A stretch of DNA of 64,000 nucleotides from Bdellovibrio reynosensis. GTDB taxonomy: Bacteria; Bdellovibrionota; Bdellovibrionia; Bdellovibrionales; Bdellovibrionaceae. The notes beneath the pieces are model-generated. The model was not told the DNA's origin. It saw only the letters and a program-made list of their open reading frames with translations, and ran no database searches. The DNA lies in contig NZ_CP093442.1 in the NCBI RefSeq assembly GCF_022814725.1, positions 1,736,001 through 1,800,000 on the forward strand, in the 5' to 3' direction. Made by a program: the position numbers and the translations under genes. Below are positions 57,746-64,000 of this stretch, piece by piece; within the stretch, counting starts at the first letter, position 1, and every line of letters starts with the position of its first letter.

Positions 57746-58411
57746 CTAGTCTTTAATCTTTTCTCTATTAGCTACAACCAAGTTCAAAAGACTCATGCTT
57801 GTTTCGATAACTTCGTTTTCCGTTTTTTGAATACGATGTTGGAACAAACCGTAAGCAACGATAGAGATGATCGCCACTAAAAGACCAAACGCCGTACAGT
57901 TCAGGGCGTGTGAGATACCTTTTGAAAGTTCCAATGCTTTAGTTGCAGGATCCGCTGCAGCCACTGCACGGAATGAACCGATCATACCGATGATCGTTCC
58001 TAGAAGACCGGCAAGAACGGCAACGTTACCGAAAACTGCCAAGAACGAAGTCCAACCTTCTACTTTTGGCATTTCTCTCATAACTGCTGCATCCATTGCT
58101 ACTTGCACTTCTTCGTCAGGGCGTTTATTCATCGCCTGAACTAGACCTGCTTTAACCGTGTTCGTCAACGGAGCCGGACGAGCATCGCAATAGCTGATAG
58201 CTTGGCGTAAATCACCTGCTACAACCATTCTGAAAATTTGGTCAGTGAATTCTTTTTTATCCACTGAAAGGTTTTTTAATTTCATCAATCTTTCCACGAT
58301 CACAAACACCGCCAAGATAGCGATAACTGCGATCACGTACATGACGAAACCACCCTCTGCGAATGCGCGCTGGATGAAATTCATGTTGTCTACTGTTACT
58401 GTTGGGTTCAC
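57746..58411 (-). CDS. TolQ/ExbB/MotA-family motor protein (AglR-like)
   Basis: 221 residues with three membrane helices (about 18-42, 118-145, 160-185). The conserved helix-2/3 features are AVFGNVAVLAGLLGTIIGMI and SHALNCTAFGLLVAI. It forms the ion channel with the ExbD-type proteins encoded next. The start is a GTG preceded by GAGGAGG. The gene follows the FHA/AgmX-type gene by 20 bp, so it is part of the same operon. Confidence 0.92.
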   Translation of the reverse strand: MNPTVTVDNMNFIQRAFAEGGFVMYVIAVIAILAVFVIVERLMKLKNLSVDKKEFTDQIFRMVVAGDLRQAISYCDARPAPLTNTVKAGLVQAMNKRPDEEVQVAMDAAVMREMPKVEGWTSFLAVFGNVAVLAGLLGTIIGMIGSFRAVAAADPATKALELSKGISHALNCTAFGLLVAIISIVAYGLFQHRIQKTENEVIETSMSLLNLVVANREKIKD

Positions 58412-58431
58412 GGGAACTCCTCCTCTAAAAA

Positions 58432-60486
58432 TTAATTAGCTTGATTCAATACGAACGGGTACGCCTGCACTTCAGCCACTAGGCCTGGTGGAGGTTCTGG
58501 GAATGTCCAACTTGCCAAACGATCGCGAATGCAATTTTCAACTTGGCGGTTACCCAGTGTTGAACTTTTCACTTTCACATTTCGCGCCTGACCTTGAGCC
58601 ACGATTTCCCAGCTTAAAACAATTTTACCTTCTAAAGACGTCCCCTTTTGCAGAGTATTCAAAGCGCGCTCATAGCAGCTTTGTAATTCGTGCTTCTTCG
58701 CGCGAATCACGCGGCGAATGGCTTCTTTATCGATGGTACCAACGAAAGATTCTTCCGCTCCGCCACCTTCGATCGCGACAGAGTTTTTACTGCCGAAACC
58801 TTCAGAGGCACCGTAAGCAGATTGGCCCGAACCGCGGCCTTTGGTTCCAACTCCGGCGATACCCTGAGTTGCTGTTCCCTTACCGCCCGCACCTGAATCT
58901 TTAAACTTAGAACCTAAATTATCACCAGCACGGTCTTCGTTAAAGCCTGATGCCCCCGATGCTTTATCGGCCATACCAAGAACTTCACCGGCACCAGAAT
59001 AAGCTTTGTCGATTTCTTTACGGCTTCCGCCGCCACCGAAGGCACTGAATAAGCCCACTTTAGAAATATCTTTATTAGATGATTGCGCGTTCGCCCCAGC
59101 AGTTTGGCCTGTTTTAATTGCGCCCCCCTGACGAGTTGAAGTGAACTTTTTTGTACGGTCTTTTGCCATTGGCTTAGGCGCCACTTCACTAGCTCTTGCT
59201 GCGACTTGCGTTTTTGCGGCTTTTTCAGCAACCGCACCTTTTTTCTGCGCATCACGAGTTTTATCTGACACCACGACTTTTTGCGGAGGTGGAGTCGGCG
59301 TTGGTACCGGAGTCGGAACCGGCGGTGGCTCTGGCGGAGGCGGAGTTGGAACAGGAGTTGCCGCTTCAGGTGGTTTATTGAAAATAACCTGGGCAATTCT
59401 TTGCACTTCCTCTTGTTTATTTTCCTGCCAGTCTTTTGGGATCGTTGCTGAGATATAAAGCGCTAACAATCCAACTAAAACTAATGACATCACTAAGCCA
59501 GTTAACTCTGAGCTTGAAAGCATCATCGGCAACATTGGTACGGTCGCAGCCTGCGGCACGTGTCTGATATAAAGGTGAATGTTTCCACCCGGTAAAGTCA
59601 CGCAAGCCATTTCGTTTTGATCGACACGAATTCCCGCAGCTGAAGTCACAGCGCGAGTTCCGTTTGAGGTCACCAACTCAACGGTCATATCCGCATTGGC
59701 ATTCACCTTAAGACCGCCCGCCATTTCAACAATCGGGAATCCGCGATTTAAAAGACCTTCTGGTAAAGCGACAGAATGATCACCGCCTGCATTCACACGG
59801 ATCGTTTTATTTCCGCGGAAATGATAGGTCGTAAGAATTCTTTCCTTCCAAGTGACGACAACTTGAACTGTTGTGCCCTTGGTGGGTTTTAAATAGGATT
59901 TTAAATCTTGAATTTCACTGGCAGGAGCAAAAGTTTTGGTCTTCTTTTGTTTTTTAAAGAAGCTTCTATCCTTACGGATTTCCGGCCTTACCGGAGCCGA
60001 TGTAATAACTGGCTTATCTTCTTTTGGAATCTCCACTGGAATGACCGGCGGAACCACTTTGATCTCTTCTGTTTTCACCGCTGCCGGAGGAGGCATCGGC
60101 GCTATTTCAATTTTTTTAGTTTTATCTAAATCAATTGCTGCGGTCGTTGCAGATACGGTCGAAGCACCCGGCGCTGCTTTTGGTTTCGGTACGCCCACGA
60201 AGAATACGATTTTAAACGGACCCACCTCGATTTCATCCCCTGATGAAATCATTTCGTCTAGAACAGCCTGTCCATTTTTGAAAGTACCTTGCTGCGAACC
60301 AAGGTCACAGACATAGTACCCGTTATCACGAAGCTCAATAAGACAGTGGATAGGTGAAACAGCGTCTGACTCTAAATCAAGATGCACTTCGGCGTTGTGA
60401 CCAACGACGATCTGATCCTGATCAAATTGCTTAACACCCACCAACTGGTTGTTCTTAAAAATCCTAAATATTAACGGCGATCTCAA
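58432..60486 (-). CDS. FHA-domain and AgmX/PglI C-terminal-domain protein (GltG/GltJ-like)
   Basis: 684 residues. A cytosolic FHA domain is at about 18-95 (VVGHNAEVHLDLESDAVSPIH, DLGSQQGTFKNG). A second beta region (about 205-305) looks like another FHA-type or sandwich fold. The single membrane helix is at about 325-346 (LTGLVMSLVLVGLLALYIS). The periplasmic part is Pro-rich, then Ala/Lys-rich, then Gly-rich. The C-terminal TonB/AgmX-like domain (about 585-684; IRRVIRAKKHELQSCYERAL, VENCIRDRLASWTFPEPPPG) has the two Cys typical of that family. M. xanthus GltG and GltJ have comparable parts, so it could couple the motor to the envelope. Confidence 0.82.
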   Translation of the reverse strand: MRSPLIFRIFKNNQLVGVKQFDQDQIVVGHNAEVHLDLESDAVSPIHCLIELRDNGYYVCDLGSQQGTFKNGQAVLDEMISSGDEIEVGPFKIVFFVGVPKPKAAPGASTVSATTAAIDLDKTKKIEIAPMPPPAAVKTEEIKVVPPVIPVEIPKEDKPVITSAPVRPEIRKDRSFFKKQKKTKTFAPASEIQDLKSYLKPTKGTTVQVVVTWKERILTTYHFRGNKTIRVNAGGDHSVALPEGLLNRGFPIVEMAGGLKVNANADMTVELVTSNGTRAVTSAAGIRVDQNEMACVTLPGGNIHLYIRHVPQAATVPMLPMMLSSSELTGLVMSLVLVGLLALYISATIPKDWQENKQEEVQRIAQVIFNKPPEAATPVPTPPPPEPPPVPTPVPTPTPPPQKVVVSDKTRDAQKKGAVAEKAAKTQVAARASEVAPKPMAKDRTKKFTSTRQGGAIKTGQTAGANAQSSNKDISKVGLFSAFGGGGSRKEIDKAYSGAGEVLGMADKASGASGFNEDRAGDNLGSKFKDSGAGGKGTATQGIAGVGTKGRGSGQSAYGASEGFGSKNSVAIEGGGAEESFVGTIDKEAIRRVIRAKKHELQSCYERALNTLQKGTSLEGKIVLSWEIVAQGQARNVKVKSSTLGNRQVENCIRDRLASWTFPEPPPGLVAEVQAYPFVLNQAN

Positions 60487-60773
60487 TTAACACCCCGAAC
60501 TCGCTGAATATCTTCTGTTGTTCTTCTCATCTCGGGCAAAAAATTCTCTCTAAGTTTAATCAAGCGCTTATAGTTGAAGTTCTTTTTTTGAAAGAGATAA
60601 AAAAGCTCTGGCTTTTGTGTCGAACCTTCAACCAATTCGTCTTCGAAATTCAATGTCGCTTTTCGCTCTTTTTTGTCGCCGCTGGCAGATGGACGAGTCG
60701 ACTGGGCAAAGCTTGTGCAATAAACACAGCTTAAGACCAATACGAAAATTATAATTTTAAAATTTCGCAACAT
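60483..60773 (-). CDS. Small exported protein of the motor-like operon
   Basis: 96 residues. The signal peptide is MLRNFKIIIFVLVLSCVYCT followed by SFAQ, cleaved near AQ-ST. The ATG at 60771-60773 has GGTGGAG before it; a GTG 21 bp upstream is also open. The mature 70 residues are charged, with KKNFNYKRLIKLRENFLPEM as a likely helix. No family was recognised. It overlaps the FHA/AgmX-type gene by 4 bp, so the two are coupled and the protein probably belongs to the same complex. Confidence 0.7.
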   Translation of the reverse strand: MLRNFKIIIFVLVLSCVYCTSFAQSTRPSASGDKKERKATLNFEDELVEGSTQKPELFYLFQKKNFNYKRLIKLRENFLPEMRRTTEDIQRVRGVN

Positions 60774-60795
60774 AGACTCCACCTGATCCTTCACT

Positions 60796-61647
60796 CTATT
60801 TTAAACCAGCTTTTGCTTTATTTTCCAAAGCAATAATTTTATTGCGGGTATCTGCAGGCCCACCTACAAACTTTAGTCTGTTAATCAGCTCGATACCTTC
60901 TTGGTACTTGGCCATACTCTCTACTAACAGTGTTGCATAATTATAAAGTGCTTCTTTGTTGTTCGAATTTTCCTTAAGAATCTGCTCATAGATTTCTTGG
61001 GCACGGTCATACTTTTTCTGAGCGGTTAATGCGATTGCGAAGTTATTTAAAACTCGCGGATCGCGAACACCTTTTTTATAGGCGATTTCTAAAACAATGT
61101 GAGCTTTCACATAGTCTTTTTCTTGAACATATAACGATCCAAGGTTCGCCGCCGCCACTGCGTTGTTGTTATCAATATCAAGAGCGCGACGGAAAGACTT
61201 AATCGCTTCCCTTCTTTCACCTTGCGCAAGCTGGACTATTCCTAAGTTGGAATAAAGGTCTGCATTTTTACCTGAAGCGGTCAGGGCTTTACCTAAAAGA
61301 TATCTGCTTAGTTCAAAACGACCCTTTTTATAGTGGTACATCGCCAATGCATTTAATGCTTTCGCGTCGTTTGGCGATTGCGCCAAGATTTGGGTCGCTG
61401 CTTGATAGATTCTATCGTCTGACTGAGCCTTAATGGCTTCATTTAAGACAGTATACTGGGACGGAGTCATCACAGCGACCGGTCTTTCAGGCTCGGTTGC
61501 TGTTGCAACAGGCTTAGCTTCTTCTTTTTCTATTGCCGGAGCTTCCGTGATTTCTGTCGTTGGCACTTCAGTTTTAGTTTCCTTAACGGGATCTGAAGAA
61601 CAGGCCACCAAGGTCAACAATGTCGATGCTAGTAATAACTTTTTCAT
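60796..61647 (-). CDS. TPR lipoprotein (GltE/AglT-like)
   Basis: 283 residues. The signal is MKKLLLASTLLTLVACSSDP, lipobox Val-Ala-Cys. A Glu/Thr/Pro linker (about 25-60) leads to about five TPR units (about 70-250), for example KALNALAMYHYKKGRFELSR, ADLYSNLGIVQLAQGERREA and AVAAANLGSLYVQEKDYVKA. It is an outer-membrane-anchored scaffold. M. xanthus GltE (AglT) is also a TPR lipoprotein of a gliding cluster. The ATG overlaps the stop of the upstream TPR gene (TAATG). Confidence 0.83.
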   Translation of the reverse strand: MKKLLLASTLLTLVACSSDPVKETKTEVPTTEITEAPAIEKEEAKPVATATEPERPVAVMTPSQYTVLNEAIKAQSDDRIYQAATQILAQSPNDAKALNALAMYHYKKGRFELSRYLLGKALTASGKNADLYSNLGIVQLAQGERREAIKSFRRALDIDNNNAVAAANLGSLYVQEKDYVKAHIVLEIAYKKGVRDPRVLNNFAIALTAQKKYDRAQEIYEQILKENSNNKEALYNYATLLVESMAKYQEGIELINRLKFVGGPADTRNKIIALENKAKAGLK

Positions 61648-64000
61648 TATTGCCCCATCCAATTCACTAAACGAATGTCAGAAGCCACTTCTTCACCATT
61701 ATAGTAAGATTTCGGATCCTGACGGTGCATGTATTCATAAGCGGTTTTAAAACCATCGTTATAGATTTCAAGTTCTAAGCCGCGCTCAACTGCTAGCTTA
61801 AAGCTATCAAAAGCTTTCGCTTTTGGTGCTTCCGCAAACTTTTCTACACCCGCTTTATATTGCTTTGTTTCCTCTGCATTTAGTCCAGCTGGAAGTGGTG
61901 CGTTTAAAATGGCCTGGGCCATGTTTTGATAAGCTTCACCCAATAGACTTAAAGAACTTACGATTTCCTCGGCGCTATCATATTTAATGATATCCGCCAG
62001 TTCAGTTGTTAACTGATTTAACAACGCCGTCTTTTTATCCACAGCTGCCTTTTGTTTTTTAGGATCAGCTGGGAAATTGATAGCTTTCATTTCTTTGAAA
62101 GTTTCCATGGCTTGGGCAAATTTCACTTTTGCGGCAAAAGAAGCACCTGGACCTTTTTTGTTAGGCGCAAAACGCTTTTGTATTGCCAGTGTTTTACCGC
62201 GCCATTCATCTGATTTAGTAATAGCTTTTTGTCTGCGTGACAAATCGCTAACCCAGTAAGCGCTTTCCACAACTTTTTCAGCATCACGGCCGCCACCTTC
62301 AACGTATTCAGTGTACCGTGCAATCGCAGCGCCATTTTGTCCTGCTTTACGATGAATTTGTGCCATGCTAAAAACTGCTTCGATATTATCAGAGTGCTTT
62401 TTATTTACTTTCGTGAATTCAGTGTAAGCTCTGATTGCATCATCTGATTTTCCTAAAGCTTCATAAAGAACCGCAGCATTGAAGATCATGTTCGCCGCCA
62501 ATGGATCCTTAGGATTTTCATCGGCCGCTTGCTTATAAAGGCGTGCTGCTTCTTCAAACTGTGCTGAATCTTGATACTGTTTTGCCAACAGGCGACGCGC
62601 TTTGGATTTTAATTTATCCGCCGCTGGGTCTTTAGAATTAATAACACCTTGGTAGGCATTAATCGCCGAAGCGTTTTTGCCGGCCCGCTCGTAGTTTACG
62701 CCCGCATTGAATAATGCAATAACGGCCAAATTTGATTTCGGGTTCTGCTTCGCAAAACCTTCAAACACCTGGGCACTTTCGCCATAATTTTTCGCAACTT
62801 CTAAATCTTGACCACGTTTGAAGGAAGCTTTTTCAAGAACCCCGCGGATATCTTCCCCGGCTTTTGAAGAAGCAATTGAAGGAACTGCTAGTAACTCTGA
62901 ACCAGCTTTTTCAAGACCCGCGTAGTCTTTTCTTAAATTATAAATATCTAACAATAAGTTTGCGGAGTATTCAGCGTACTTCGTCGTTGGATGTTGTTGC
63001 ACGATATTGCGGAATTGAGTGGTTGCCGGATCGAAGTGGTTGCTTTGGTAATAAAGACGACCAATACGGAATTTGATCTCTGCTGCTTTTTCTGTGTTCG
63101 GGAATTTTTCGATGTACCATTGACCCGCTTTAATAAAGCGTTCTACTTTAGGCTCTAACGGCACAGGGTCTAAAGAAGTGCCCACACGTTTTTGCATCTC
63201 TTGATCTGATGGAATGCTTCTTTCAACAGATAAAATCAAGTTTTGGGCTGCTTTAGAATAGAACTTACTTTGAGGAGCGTTATCCACCACCCATTTGTAT
63301 TGGATGGAAGCCTCATCATATTTGCCCATATCGTAAAGAAGTTCACCATAATAAAAGCGCATGTCGCCGGCATTCGCTGAATCACCGAATTCACGCAAAT
63401 AAAGCTGATAACCTTCATTAGCCTGACTTTGAGAGAATGGGGCCCGAGAGTTTTGAGCGGTCTGATGTTGTTGTAAAACGTAGTTACGCAACGTGGTTTC
63501 ACGAAGTTTCACTGAGTTTTCAATCAACTCTTTATTATTTTTATTAGCTGCATACCAAGCGCTTTGTGAGTCAAAGTCTTTCACCCAACTGTAAAGCTCT
63601 GCTTTAAAGCGGGCGGTGTTTTTAGCGTAATAATAATTTTGAACAATTTGATATTGGTATTCAAAGGACTTAGCCGATGTTGGATTTTGTGCAATAAGGT
63701 ACTTAAATACGTCACGAGATGAGTCTTTGTTACCCCGGTCAGAATATTGATACGCAAGGCGTTCTAAATATGAAAGATAACTATTGCCTACCAGATCCTT
63801 AAAGTACGTGGGAGCTTTCGCAGGATCGCCACCTTCAGCATAGAAAACCACGATATCGCGTAACGCTTCGCTTTCAAGACGATTGCGATTTACAGTTTTG
63901 CGACCGGCTAACTGTTCACCTGTATCTGCTTTACCCGTTTTAATAATATATTCAAGATAGTTCATACCTTGTTGAACTTTACCAAGACGGAATAAGCACC
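61647..64000 (-). CDS. Large TPR-repeat periplasmic protein (5' end outside the window)
   Basis: At least 784 residues; the frame stays open to the right edge (CLFRLGKVQQG before the first visible Met), so the gene is cut. It is built of many TPR-like helix pairs, for example YLAYQYSDRG-type units, NYERAGKNASAINAYQGVI and YEALGKSDDAIRAYTEF. The C-terminal 130 residues are helical without clear repeats and end in VASDIRLVNWMGQ. M. xanthus AgmK/GltI is a very long TPR protein from a gliding cluster and is a plausible counterpart. It is the first visible gene of the motor-like operon. Confidence 0.82.
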   Translation of the reverse strand, partial: CLFRLGKVQQGMNYLEYIIKTGKADTGEQLAGRKTVNRNRLESEALRDIVVFYAEGGDPAKAPTYFKDLVGNSYLSYLERLAYQYSDRGNKDSSRDVFKYLIAQNPTSAKSFEYQYQIVQNYYYAKNTARFKAELYSWVKDFDSQSAWYAANKNNKELIENSVKLRETTLRNYVLQQHQTAQNSRAPFSQSQANEGYQLYLREFGDSANAGDMRFYYGELLYDMGKYDEASIQYKWVVDNAPQSKFYSKAAQNLILSVERSIPSDQEMQKRVGTSLDPVPLEPKVERFIKAGQWYIEKFPNTEKAAEIKFRIGRLYYQSNHFDPATTQFRNIVQQHPTTKYAEYSANLLLDIYNLRKDYAGLEKAGSELLAVPSIASSKAGEDIRGVLEKASFKRGQDLEVAKNYGESAQVFEGFAKQNPKSNLAVIALFNAGVNYERAGKNASAINAYQGVINSKDPAADKLKSKARRLLAKQYQDSAQFEEAARLYKQAADENPKDPLAANMIFNAAVLYEALGKSDDAIRAYTEFTKVNKKHSDNIEAVFSMAQIHRKAGQNGAAIARYTEYVEGGGRDAEKVVESAYWVSDLSRRQKAITKSDEWRGKTLAIQKRFAPNKKGPGASFAAKVKFAQAMETFKEMKAINFPADPKKQKAAVDKKTALLNQLTTELADIIKYDSAEEIVSSLSLLGEAYQNMAQAILNAPLPAGLNAEETKQYKAGVEKFAEAPKAKAFDSFKLAVERGLELEIYNDGFKTAYEYMHRQDPKSYYNGEEVASDIRLVNWMGQ

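Noticed and set aside
58914-59396. 160-codon alternative frame inside the FHA/AgmX-type gene
   Set aside because: Arg/Gln-rich product of the low-complexity periplasmic linker, without a start signal.

Overview
The window is chromosomal DNA from a low-GC member of the Bdellovibrionota (Bdellovibrio or a close relative). I infer this from the combination of a Myxococcus-type pilH-I-D-M-N-O-P-Q cluster, a TolQ/TolR/FHA/TPR operon like the myxobacterial gliding motor, an lptC-lptA fusion next to lptB and rpoN, many lipoproteins with no recognisable family, and frequent TTG and GTG starts with strong Shine-Dalgarno sequences. I did not use a database, so the species is not assigned. No phage, insertion sequence, CRISPR array or plasmid function was seen.

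Layout. 1-6.6 kb: the 5' part of a CYP152-type P450, a NhaR-like LysR regulator, a yqhA-terC pair, a pirin, then BON, CBS and phosphoribosyltransferase-hydrolase genes that look like a stress module. 6.5-10.6 kb: a secreted protein and a phosphorelay set (HPt, REC-PilZ-like, CHASE3 hybrid kinase). 10.6-19.9 kb: envelope and accessory genes (DUF1904, lipoproteins, OmpA-like protein, pyroglutamyl peptidase, two alpha/beta hydrolases, a FliG-like orphan, a vWA lipoprotein), with a 33-unit 7-bp tandem repeat at 18.5-18.75 kb. 20.1-25.8 kb: a complete minus-strand rRNA operon in the order tRNA-Ala, 16S, tRNA-Ile, 23S, 5S, with processing stems and a terminator.

25.9-28.4 kb: a hypothetical gene, a cupin and rarA. 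28.7-37.9 kb (all minus): pilus assembly (pilMNOPQ plus a lipoprotein), prepilin peptidase, an ABC exporter pair and a PhnD-like binding protein. 37.9-43.7 kb: carB, an unknown gene, carA and pyrB (pyrimidine and arginine precursors). 43.7-47.7 kb: three tandem lepB genes and lepA. 47.9-51.9 kb: metK, hpf and the adenine salvage pair mtn-apt. 52-53.3 kb: a TPR-like lipoprotein on the plus strand. 53.4-64 kb (minus): rpoN, lptB and the lptC-lptA fusion, preceded by the motor-like operon (two ExbD, one TolQ, an FHA/AgmX-type protein, a small exported protein and two TPR proteins, the last cut by the window end).

Three related, hairpin-rich intergenic elements (about 19.9, 28.5 and 53.3 kb) each lie just past the 3' end of a minus-strand gene or operon. 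Two of them preserve a helix with different sequence. They are the strongest candidate here for an undescribed structured element.
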